Assembly (NCBI GenBank): GCA_009829735.1
Contig: CM020619.1
Span: 25,073,554-25,137,553, forward strand
Length of the DNA: 64,000 nt
Direction of reading: 5' to 3'
Origin: Pyropia yezoensis
Taxonomy: Eukaryota > Rhodophyta > Bangiophyceae > Bangiales > Bangiaceae
Shown here: positions 29,639 to 37,806 of the stretch, piece after piece
How positions within the stretch are numbered: the stretch's first letter is position 1
How the letters are laid out: the number at the start of each line of letters is the position of its first letter
Notes under the pieces: model-generated
Told to the model about the DNA's origin: nothing
What the model saw: only the letters and a program-made list of their open reading frames with translations
Databases searched by the model: none
Program-made: the position numbers and the translations under genes

Positions 29639-29853
29639 CTTTTGTTCGTGACACGCAATTTTCAGCAATTCTACATCAAAATGTAGGGTTTTACACTTTT
29701 CTTTAGTTCGGACGCTGGTCGAAAAGTAAAGACGTCCACGCAACCCGGTGGAGACTCTCAGGAGTGCTGAAAGATGGCGGTAGGTGCGTGCCGTTCTCAG
29801 TAGGCCGCACGGGCTGTTGGCACGAGTGGCTGCGCCGTCGGTTGGTGCGGTAG

Positions 29854-29858
29854 CTACG
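29854..29858. repeat. Left target-site duplication of element BC (ctacg)
   Basis: ctacg before TGTAGCAC at 29859; repeated at 40573-40577 after ...GCTACA. Confidence 0.9.
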
Positions 29859-30222
29859 TGTAGCACAATAGGGTATCCGCTGCACGTCCACTCTCAGGGA
29901 ACACTCGCCAGGGGGGATCGGCACCAACGTCACCGGGAGGCCAAGGTTGCTGTCCTTGGAGCGCAAGCCACGGGACCAAGATGGGAGCCCAAATGGGAGG
30001 GGTTTGTTGTTCTACCTTGGCCGGCGGTGGATTCGCCGCCGGCCCCCTCGTTATAAACCCTCGGAGACGCTACTAACTACCCTCAACCCCAAGATGCAAG
30101 TCCCGCTGGTCATGCGTGACTTATAGATACCGTGACCAGTACGGACTCCCAAATTGAAAGTTAAGGGTTAGAAGTAGCCCCCCTAATATTAGGGTCACAA
30201 TACGGACAACCATATTGCTACA
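29859..30222 (-). repeat. 3' LTR of element BC
   Basis: 364 bp, TGTAGCA...TGCTACA. Read on the plus strand it has a TATAAA at 30052-30057 pointing toward the antisense ORF. Confidence 0.92.
30052..30057 (+). promoter_or_regulatory. Candidate TATA box for antisense transcription
   Basis: TATAAA within the 3' LTR, oriented toward the antisense ATG 755 bases downstream. The reverse strand also reads TTTATAA, so the same spot could serve sense transcription from the other LTR. Confidence 0.3.
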
Positions 30223-30224
30223 TA

Positions 30225-30234
30225 TCCCCCCCTT
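30225..30234 (-). promoter_or_regulatory. Polypurine tract of element BC
   Basis: Reads aaggggggga on the minus strand, two bases from the 3' LTR; primes plus-strand DNA synthesis in LTR elements. Confidence 0.75.
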
Positions 30235-30811
30235 AGATTCGGCCCGTCCCCGGGTCGAGTTGCATTCGGGTTACCAAATGTAAGTGGGTCGCGTGACCGT
30301 TTACCAGTCGGGTGGGGCTTTGCGCCCTGTCGCGACAGACACCCCTTTTCGAGGTTGTCTGAGGGGGGTGCCCCCCTTTGTGTGGTACACACACACGATC
30401 CGTTTTCCGGACCGTTAAATTCCCGATGCGGGTTTCTGTTCACGACCCCCCTTTCCGAGGGGTGGTGCAAGCGGATCCGCCACCAGGCGTCTGGTGGTAG
30501 GGGGGCCCCTCTCGTGAGACGATTGAGTGCGTGGCGGGGGTTGCCCGCGTTGCGTGGGGGCGGTTGGGGGTGACCCCCCTGGTTACCCCGTGTGGGGGGG
30601 GCGTGGCTCCGGTCCAGGTGCCTGGGTGGAGCGCCCTCGTAGCTCGGCTGGCGCGGGTCGTCCCGCGCTGCCGTATCGCTCGTGCTCAGCTGTGTGGTTA
30701 TAAGCGCGGGTGCCCGCGCTTCCCTGGCTCGTCCGTGCGAGCGTTCTCTGTACCGGGTCGAGCCGGCCTCGGCTTTTTTGCAAGGGGCGCCCCTGCTACC
30801 CCGGTTTCACC

Positions 30812-32680
30812 ATGTCGGACCCCCAGGTACCCGGGGGCGAGGACGACCTCCTGCTTGAGGAGGAGGAAGAGGTGATGGTGGACGACGTTCCCGTCTCCGC
30901 CACTGCTGCCGAGTGCTTCTTGGCGAGCTCGTCGGAGGACGAGGACGCCCGGGTGACCGTTCGTGTGGCCCCGGAAGAAGCGCCGGTTGGATTGTCGTCC
31001 GTGTGCAGCGGCACGACGGCTCCGTCGGGTGGCGGGCAACCGCGTGTAGCGGCTGCCTCTACCCCTACTCCTCCGGCGGCCCGGATGGCTTCTGTCGCCG
31101 GTGCCGGCGTGGCTCTACCTCGAGACGCCGTCGCCGGCGTGTCGGATGGGCGTGGCGGCACCCCGGCCGGGACGGCGGGTCAAGACGGCGCAGGTGCCCG
31201 CCCGGTTGGTGTGTCCGCGGCGGCGGGTAACGGGTCTACCCCTGCTGCCCCCGTGGTGCCCACGTCGGGCCCGGGTGGCAGCGATGCTCTGCCCGCGGTG
31301 CCGCGGACGCTTGGTGGTCAAGAAGTGTCTACCCCGATGGCAGTGGACTCCGGTAGTTACTCCGGGCGGGCGCCCGCCCTTCTTCTTCGTCCTTGGCCCC
31401 GTGCACCTCCGGCACCGGCCCATCTGCCGGTGGGGCATCCCCCGGCGCCCCCGATTCTTCCTGGTCCTGCCCGGGTTGCCCCGTTGGGTGGCGGCGTCGC
31501 CGTGGCGGCGGGTCAACCCGCCATGTCGATGTTCGACTTGGTGGCTCGGGTTCGAGGCTTGACTGTGCAAGAGTCAATGGAGTCCGCTGGGCGGATGCGG
31601 GTGGACTTCCACCAGCCGCGTCTCCCTGGAGAGACCTCCCGGCGCGTCAAGGTGGACCCGAGTTGGGAGCGGGAGTTGGTGCGGCTGGTCAACCAGCCGA
31701 ACGCGGTGCGAGTGGAGCATCATTTTATCCTGAGCCAGCCGGACAACCGGCATGCGCAGCTCTGGCGCACCCGGATTGGGCGGGGTGAGGTCTACCTCGA
31801 CTCCGCCTTCGGGATATGCGACCTGATTGCCCCCGCGTTGCCGCGGGAGGTTGACTACCCGGCTAGTGCTCGGGGGATTGCGGCGGCGGCGGCGCCGGTT
31901 GCGTTCGGGGAGACGGTGGGTGATACCGGCCGGTATCCCGGCTTTGAGTACTTCCCGGGGGTATCCCCGTACCTGACGTTGACGGCTCCGTACCCGCCTA
32001 TGGCGGGGTTGAAGTCGGCGTCGAGCTGGCGACGCAACCATGGTGTCATGGCGGATGCGTTCCGCACCGATATAACGTGTGCGTTGCAGACCGGTAACGG
32101 TCGCGCGCCGGTGTACACTGCCGTGCGCCCGCCTCTGTGGCAGGAGGGGTGGGAACCCGCCCCTGCTTTCCGGTTTGACACCGGCTCCTGCCTCCGATAC
32201 TTCGGGAGTGTGTTGGCCTCCCGGCCGGTCCACCCGTTGCAGGGTACCTTCACCCTTGAGGTTACCCTCGGGCAGGCTTCCTCCTTCTTGCTGTCCGTCC
32301 GCCGGCAGGGGCGCCTGTTCCATCCTCCGACGGGTGTCCGTCGGCACATCGCGCAGTTGGGCGTGGACATGATAGCCGCCAAGACCGGGTTGGCCCGGGA
32401 GTTCAAGGCCCTGCTGGCTGTTCACGATGCCTTGAACTGGGCTGGGGTGTCGGCCCTTCCCCCGTACCGGGACCCGCAGGCTGGGGCTACCCCCTTGCCT
32501 AGTCACTCGTTGCGTATCCGGCGTACTCAGCCGGGTGAGCCTAGTTGCCATGGGTGGGCGTCCACCGAGGCTGTTGCTGACCTGGGTATTTCCATGGTTA
32601 TCCATGACCCTCTTCAGGTCCTTGCCCCGTGGTTCGGTAACCCGATACCGGCGGCGGTTGGCCGTCGTCCCCGAGAGTAG
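30812..32680 (+). CDS. Antisense-strand protein of element BC (unknown function)
   Basis: 622 residues from the ATG in near-ideal context (ttcaccATGt) to the TAG at 32678-32680, opposite in strand to gag and pol. It has an acidic N-terminus, a Pro/Ala/Gly-rich linker to about residue 240, then an ordered half: MSMFDLVARVRGLTVQESME, a basic segment with RVKVDPSWERELVRLVNQPN, YPGFEYFPG, SSWRRNHGVMADAFRTDITC, a YFGSVLASRPVHPL segment and RRQGRLFHPPTGVRRHI. No protease, RT, envelope or transmembrane segment is seen. Parts match the antisense proteins of E and D. Position (between pol and 3' LTR, reversed) recalls the antisense ORFs known from some plant Tat-type Ty3/gypsy elements, but I see no sequence link. 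Confidence 0.75.
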   Translation: MSDPQVPGGEDDLLLEEEEEVMVDDVPVSATAAECFLASSSEDEDARVTVRVAPEEAPVGLSSVCSGTTAPSGGGQPRVAAASTPTPPAARMASVAGAGVALPRDAVAGVSDGRGGTPAGTAGQDGAGARPVGVSAAAGNGSTPAAPVVPTSGPGGSDALPAVPRTLGGQEVSTPMAVDSGSYSGRAPALLLRPWPRAPPAPAHLPVGHPPAPPILPGPARVAPLGGGVAVAAGQPAMSMFDLVARVRGLTVQESMESAGRMRVDFHQPRLPGETSRRVKVDPSWERELVRLVNQPNAVRVEHHFILSQPDNRHAQLWRTRIGRGEVYLDSAFGICDLIAPALPREVDYPASARGIAAAAAPVAFGETVGDTGRYPGFEYFPGVSPYLTLTAPYPPMAGLKSASSWRRNHGVMADAFRTDITCALQTGNGRAPVYTAVRPPLWQEGWEPAPAFRFDTGSCLRYFGSVLASRPVHPLQGTFTLEVTLGQASSFLLSVRRQGRLFHPPTGVRRHIAQLGVDMIAAKTGLAREFKALLAVHDALNWAGVSALPPYRDPQAGATPLPSHSLRIRRTQPGEPSCHGWASTEAVADLGISMVIHDPLQVLAPWFGNPIPAAVGRRPRE

Positions 32681-33181
32681 GGCTCTGCCGGTGGGGAGCG
32701 TGAGGTGTCCCGTCGTCGGGCCGAGCCCCGCCGGGTTTACGGTGGGGCCCGTTCAGTAGGGTGCTACCGGGCCTCGTATCAGGTGCCACCGGCTCCGGTG
32801 GTAGTCGTGTCGGCTCCTGTGGCTCCTCTGGCTGCGCCAGTGTCACCTCCCGCCCCTGTCATGAATGACGGGGGTCCCCGTCTCTGGTATGAGGGCGTTG
32901 ACGCCCTTGTTGCCCGCGCAATGCGGGAGGGTCTCTCTGTTAGCTGGGGGGATATCCCCCCAGGTGCTGCGCTGGTTGGGTCAGTGCGTTGCTTCGGTGG
33001 CGTACTTGACCGCCTCCAGACAGCTCTGGAGGACGTGGAGGCTGGCCGCAGCACCCTCGTTCAGCTATGCACCGAGGTAACTCGGGTGATTGACCGTCGT
33101 GAGATTGCCGACCGGTGGAGCATGGAGGTATACGCGCTTACGCGTGAGTGGCCTCCCTCGGGCAGTGGGTCTAGCCACTGA
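32681..33181 (+). CDS. Post-stop extension of the BC antisense ORF
   Basis: Same frame as 30812-32680, open for 166 codons after the single TAG. It encodes a Pro/Val-rich spacer and then GPRLWYEGVDALVARAMREG...FGGVLDRLQTALEDVEAG. The same arrangement, including the TAG, is found in copy A, and a similar segment ends the antisense protein of element D without any stop. Hence it is likely part of the protein, by readthrough or before a nonsense change. Confidence 0.5.
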   Translation, partial: GSAGGEREVSRRRAEPRRVYGGARSVGCYRASYQVPPAPVVVVSAPVAPLAAPVSPPAPVMNDGGPRLWYEGVDALVARAMREGLSVSWGDIPPGAALVGSVRCFGGVLDRLQTALEDVEAGRSTLVQLCTEVTRVIDRREIADRWSMEVYALTREWPPSGSGSSH

Positions 33182-33631
33182 GGAGTGCTATTGTATGTGA
33201 GGGAGAGGGCCTTGGTGACCCTTATGGTGGCCGGGTAGTAGTGAGTATAAACTCATCCCCCGCTGGGGCGTTTGCATGATACCAATGCCTGCCATTGGGG
33301 AGTACCCCGTCTGACTTAGTCGTGGCTTGCCTCGGTTCTCTCCCGCATCCCCCAACCCATCCTGGTTGGTTAATACTCATAAAGGTCAACCTTCTTGGTC
33401 CGTCACTTGCCTCCTGGCTGAAGGCATACCTTGGTGTAAGCCTTACGTTACTTTGAGATTTTCGGAGTTAGTCATCTCCTTCAAGTAAACTTGTAAAAGT
33501 CAGTAGCTTACTTAGGTTGCCTAAGTCCGCTCCAACTTAGTGAACCTAAGTCTTGACGAATCCATGTGACACCCTACTTAGTAGGTATAAGCCTCACCCC
33601 CCAACAGCCGAAGTCGGTGTCGGTTGGGTTG
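33182..33631. other. Convergent intergenic region inside element BC
   Basis: 450 bp between the ends of the antisense frame and pol, rich in short repeats of the type cttag/acttag. No frame of note. It may hold the two facing transcript ends. Confidence 0.4.
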
Positions 33632-36600
33632 TTACAGTAGGCGTCGTCGCCTCATGTAAGGCATGAGAAGTTGGCGGGGTATATTCGCCGCCTGTTCCCA
33701 GGTGGGTGAGTCGTATCCAACCCACATAACCTTGACGTACGAGGGTCCTGGTAGGTCCGGGTCGGTGTGTCCGACCACGCTCTCTACTTGGTATGGAATA
33801 CTATCCGGTCCCACTGGGTCATCTGACCGGTGGGTTGTAAGAGCTTCATGTAGCAACCCAGCCGGTACCGGCTGAGGCTGTTCCGGCTTTGGCGCAGGTG
33901 TCACATCGTTGAGGTTGATGCGTTGTATCTCCGTATCGGAGTGCAGGATTACAGAGTGATCATCTTTGTGTAAGATCTGGTACGGTCCCTTGACCGGTTG
34001 CATCAGCTTGTTCCCGCGGAACTTCTGGTGTCTGATATAGACCCAGTCACCTGTTACCAGGGTTGCGTTGCGTACCCGTAGCCGGGCGTCAAAGTTCTTC
34101 TTGTACCGAAGTTGTGGACGGTCAAGGGCACCCTTGAGCTTTGGAATCATCCACGATAGCTTGGCCAACCAAGCTAAGTGGATTCGTTCGGCCGGTCGGC
34201 CCTTCGGTATATCATACCGAGTGCATCTGCCCGGTGGCAGCGTCAGGTTACCGACGCCCATCGGCATGACCCATTCCAGGGGGGCAATGGTGGTACTCCG
34301 GTGGGGCCTGGCATTGTATGCCAGGGTCAAGACGGACAGAAGCCTGTCCCACGTCTTCGTGTGTTCCGCCACATAGCATTGGAGCATCTTGACGATGGTG
34401 CGGTTGAACCGCTCCACCTGCCCGTTGGACTGTGGGTGGTAGTCGGATGCCCGACGGGGTTCGATACCGAACATGCCCAGGACCTTAGTGCAGAATGCTG
34501 ACGTAAGGTTTGCTCCGTTATCGGAAAGGAGTTGCTTCATTACTCCGTAAGCACTGATCCAGTGGTCATCCACTGCGTTCATGATGGTGTAGGCCGTATC
34601 GTCCGGGATTGCTACTGCCCGTGATAGCTTAGTAAAGCGGTCCGACATGACCAGGATGTACCTGTTCCCTTCTTCCGTTACCGGAAGCGGTCCCTGTATG
34701 TCGATAGCGACTTGCTCCTTGGGTCCATCCGGGGGGAACAGTTTCATAGCGGATGCCCGCCTATGAAGACTCATGCGATTCCGTGCGCACGGGTGGCATC
34801 CCCGCACGTGGTCGATTACGTCGACGGCCATTGCTGGCCAGTAGAAGAACCTTCGCATTGCTGCGTACATGCGCAAACCCCCCGGGTGTCCGGCTGTTGG
34901 GCTCTCGTGTTCTCGTTCCATGACGGCCTGCCGTAAGGACACGGGAACTACGACCTGATGCCGTCCATCGGAGGGTGCCCGCCGGTATATGAGTCCGTCC
35001 TCGTTCTCGGAGAAGATGCCGGCCGTGCCGGCCAGGAGGTTAGCACGATGGCGTTTACAGTCATCGTCATTGGCCTGTGCCTCGCGGAAGTCCGCGAGGG
35101 TCAATGGGCACGCAAGGTGTGCCATGGTATGGTCGACCATACCTTGGGTAGCATTACCCACCATGCACACCGGTACCACCGGGATGTCTTCGTCCACCTG
35201 TCGGGTATCCCCGCTTGGGGTATCGAGTCGCGACAGCGCGTCCCCCAGATGATGGGTGGAGCCGGCCTTATATATGGTCCGGTAGTCGTGCTCGGCCATC
35301 TTCAGCCTCCACCGAGCTAGCCGACCGTGGCTGTCGGAATCCTTGTCACCAAGGTTGAGAAGCCATCGTAAAGGTTCGTGGTCGGACCTTACGATGAACC
35401 TGGAACCTTCCAGGTATGGCCGGAGCAGTTGCACTGCCCATATGACTCCGAGGCCATCGCGCTCGGTGGCACTATAGTTACGCTCAGCCGGGTTGAGTGT
35501 CCGGCTGAAGTACCCTACCGGATGTAGGTCCGGGATAGCATTATCGGTACCGATGATGGTCTCTCCCTGTAGCAGGGTGCATCCCACTTGGGAGTCGCAG
35601 GCGTCGACGTCGATGACGAAGGTCCCGCGTCTATGCGGCAACGCAAGCACGGGTGGGGCTAGCAGAGCTTGCTTGAGCAGCTCGAATGCCTCTCCCTCGC
35701 TGAGCGAGGGAGGTTGGAGTACCTTTGGCAAGGCACTGCTCGTCAGAACCGTTAACGGTTTGGCTATACGAGCGAAGTCCTTGACGAACCGTCGGTACAC
35801 GTTGCACATTCCCAGGAAGCTTTTCAGCTGTGTCTGGGTGGTTGGGTATTGCGCATCCCGGAGTGCCCGGGTATTGGCTTCGAACACTCCCAGTTTACTT
35901 GGTGTGATCTGGTGACCCAGATACTCGACTGTCTGCTGGAAGAAGGCGAACTTCTTGAGGCGCAGGGTTACCCCGGCGTTCCGCAAGAGGGTGAGTACCT
36001 CGTCGACATGTTGCACATGGTCATCCATGTTACACGAGAAGACGATGACGTCGTCCAAGTACACTAGGCAGTTACGCCACTTCACCCCCGACAGTATGAT
36101 GTCGATGGCCCGTTGGAATGTGGCGGGGACGTTGGACAATCCGAAGGGCATCCTTAGGAACTCGTACACGCCACTGTGACAGACGAATGCCGTCTTGGGG
36201 ATATCCTCTTCCGCCACTGGGGTCTGCCAGTACCCGGCATTGCAGTCGATAGTGGTAAACACTGTGGCTTCCCCCAGTGAGTCGATACACTCGTCCATCC
36301 TTGGTAAAGGGTATGAGTCTTTCTTGGTAACCAAGTTGAGGCGTCGATAATCGATGCAAAACCGAGGGGTTTGATCCTTCTTCGGTACGATCACGACTGG
36401 GGCACCCCACTTCGACATCGAAGGTCGGATCACCTTAGCTTCACTCATCCTCTTCACTTCCCCATCAACGATCTCTCGTTGCATAGGTCCCGCACGATGC
36501 GGTTGCGACCGCGCTGGTCGAGCACCCTGTACCAGGTCTATACGGTGTTGGGTTGCCCCAATGGTACCCAGCGCCCCGCCGGTCCACATGACGTCGTGCT

Positions 36601-37723
36601 TTCTTAGCATCCGTCGTACCTCTTCAGCTACCGAAGGGGGAAGGTGGTCGAGGTCAGCCTCGGCCAGTGCCTTCAAGGCTTCTTGGTCCTTTGGCGGCAT
36701 GTCCGCCGGAGCCGCCGATGGGTTAGGCTTCCCGTCATCGGGTTGCTGTCGCTCGGTGGTCTCGGCGACCGCCAGCACCTCAAGTGGTTCCACTTGACCT
36801 TCCTTATCAGGGGTAAGAATATCTCCTTCGTAGAGCTCGGCAATCCCGAGGATAGTTCCCTTCGGGAGGGTGACTGCCTTACGGCGATAGTTCGCTATCA
36901 CCAGCAGTGATGACCCCCATGCTGGGAGGTCAGCGATACCATTGGCCATGGTCAACCCATGGCGCTTGTAGGTTCGTAGGTTGGACTGGACTCTGCAGAT
37001 GCCTGCGAGGTCACAGTTAACCGGGAGGACTGTCTCCGATAGCGGCTCAAAGCGAGTCCGCTTGGCCAGCCGGAGTGTCTTCGGTTCTACGCTTGCGTAT
37101 ACCTCAGCCACGTTAACGTGGCTCCCTTGTAGCGTCAGGCCCCTGACGATCGCTGTCTGTCCTCTCTTCGTCCCGTCGGCCTCTTGCAGCTCGACGGTCC
37201 TCCGGCCCGGCCGGATTGCATCAACGTGAACGTTGATGAAGGTGCACTCCAGTATGCAGGGCACCGATAGCGTCTCACATACCAGGAAGTCAACTTCCGT
37301 AGTAAGCTCCCCGATGGTGACCTGCAGCGACATCGCTGCGGTCGTACGAATGAGACGACCATTCGCATCCTTGATCGTGGGTCCCCGAGCAACTCTGACT
37401 CGCGGGAGCCACTTGTCCGGGAAAGTATCCTTCCGGATCAAGTAAGGTCCAGCCCCTGTATCCAGTACGGGGTAATACGACCGGGTCGACTGGGGGTCTA
37501 CCCCCAGTGTGGCTGATACCTTGAAGTTCTCCAAGGTGAACAGTACATGGCCTACACCGATATCCGGTGTAGCTCGAGCATCCTGAACAGGGCCCTTGTC
37601 TGGTTCCATGTGACGGGGCTTCCCGTCCTCTCCTCCCAACCTTGGTGGTTGGTCATCAATCCCCTGACGCCGTGTCGTCGGGGCCGGAAGGTGTACCCGG
37701 GGGTTGATGCGGCGTTGGCTCAA
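33632..37723 (-). CDS. pol: Pol polyprotein of element BC (protease, RT, RNase H, integrase, chromodomain)
   Basis: About 1363 codons, uninterrupted. Domains: aspartic protease with DTGAGP (residues 88-93); reverse transcriptase with RFCIDYRRLN (454-463) and the catalytic YLDD (555-558); RNase H with FVIDVDACDSQVGCTLL; integrase with an H-H-C-C zinc finger ending CHPCARNR, then AIDIQGPLP (Asp), LSDNGANLTSAF (Asp) and HPQSNGQVERFNR (Glu); and a chromodomain-like end (VKVMWVGYDSPTWEQ). This order is that of Ty3/gypsy chromoviruses. There is no clear ATG at the start; the frame is shifted relative to gag, so translation may depend on a frameshift or on a spliced message. All catalytic motifs are intact. 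Confidence 0.93.
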   Translation of the reverse strand: MSQRRINPRVHLPAPTTRRQGIDDQPPRLGGEDGKPRHMEPDKGPVQDARATPDIGVGHVLFTLENFKVSATLGVDPQSTRSYYPVLDTGAGPYLIRKDTFPDKWLPRVRVARGPTIKDANGRLIRTTAAMSLQVTIGELTTEVDFLVCETLSVPCILECTFINVHVDAIRPGRRTVELQEADGTKRGQTAIVRGLTLQGSHVNVAEVYASVEPKTLRLAKRTRFEPLSETVLPVNCDLAGICRVQSNLRTYKRHGLTMANGIADLPAWGSSLLVIANYRRKAVTLPKGTILGIAELYEGDILTPDKEGQVEPLEVLAVAETTERQQPDDGKPNPSAAPADMPPKDQEALKALAEADLDHLPPSVAEEVRRMLRKHDVMWTGGALGTIGATQHRIDLVQGARPARSQPHRAGPMQREIVDGEVKRMSEAKVIRPSMSKWGAPVVIVPKKDQTPRFCIDYRRLNLVTKKDSYPLPRMDECIDSLGEATVFTTIDCNAGYWQTPVAEEDIPKTAFVCHSGVYEFLRMPFGLSNVPATFQRAIDIILSGVKWRNCLVYLDDVIVFSCNMDDHVQHVDEVLTLLRNAGVTLRLKKFAFFQQTVEYLGHQITPSKLGVFEANTRALRDAQYPTTQTQLKSFLGMCNVYRRFVKDFARIAKPLTVLTSSALPKVLQPPSLSEGEAFELLKQALLAPPVLALPHRRGTFVIDVDACDSQVGCTLLQGETIIGTDNAIPDLHPVGYFSRTLNPAERNYSATERDGLGVIWAVQLLRPYLEGSRFIVRSDHEPLRWLLNLGDKDSDSHGRLARWRLKMAEHDYRTIYKAGSTHHLGDALSRLDTPSGDTRQVDEDIPVVPVCMVGNATQGMVDHTMAHLACPLTLADFREAQANDDDCKRHRANLLAGTAGIFSENEDGLIYRRAPSDGRHQVVVPVSLRQAVMEREHESPTAGHPGGLRMYAAMRRFFYWPAMAVDVIDHVRGCHPCARNRMSLHRRASAMKLFPPDGPKEQVAIDIQGPLPVTEEGNRYILVMSDRFTKLSRAVAIPDDTAYTIMNAVDDHWISAYGVMKQLLSDNGANLTSAFCTKVLGMFGIEPRRASDYHPQSNGQVERFNRTIVKMLQCYVAEHTKTWDRLLSVLTLAYNARPHRSTTIAPLEWVMPMGVGNLTLPPGRCTRYDIPKGRPAERIHLAWLAKLSWMIPKLKGALDRPQLRYKKNFDARLRVRNATLVTGDWVYIRHQKFRGNKLMQPVKGPYQILHKDDHSVILHSDTEIQRINLNDVTPAPKPEQPQPVPAGLLHEALTTHRSDDPVGPDSIPYQVESVVGHTDPDLPGPSYVKVMWVGYDSPTWEQAANIPRQLLMPYMRRRRLL

Positions 37724-37806
37724 CCGCGCTCTCCGTGGGGCTTTCCCCGCGGTACTCCGGGGTGGCTTGCTCGGGTTACCCCAGCGACCCCGTGTCGTCC
37801 TTCCTC

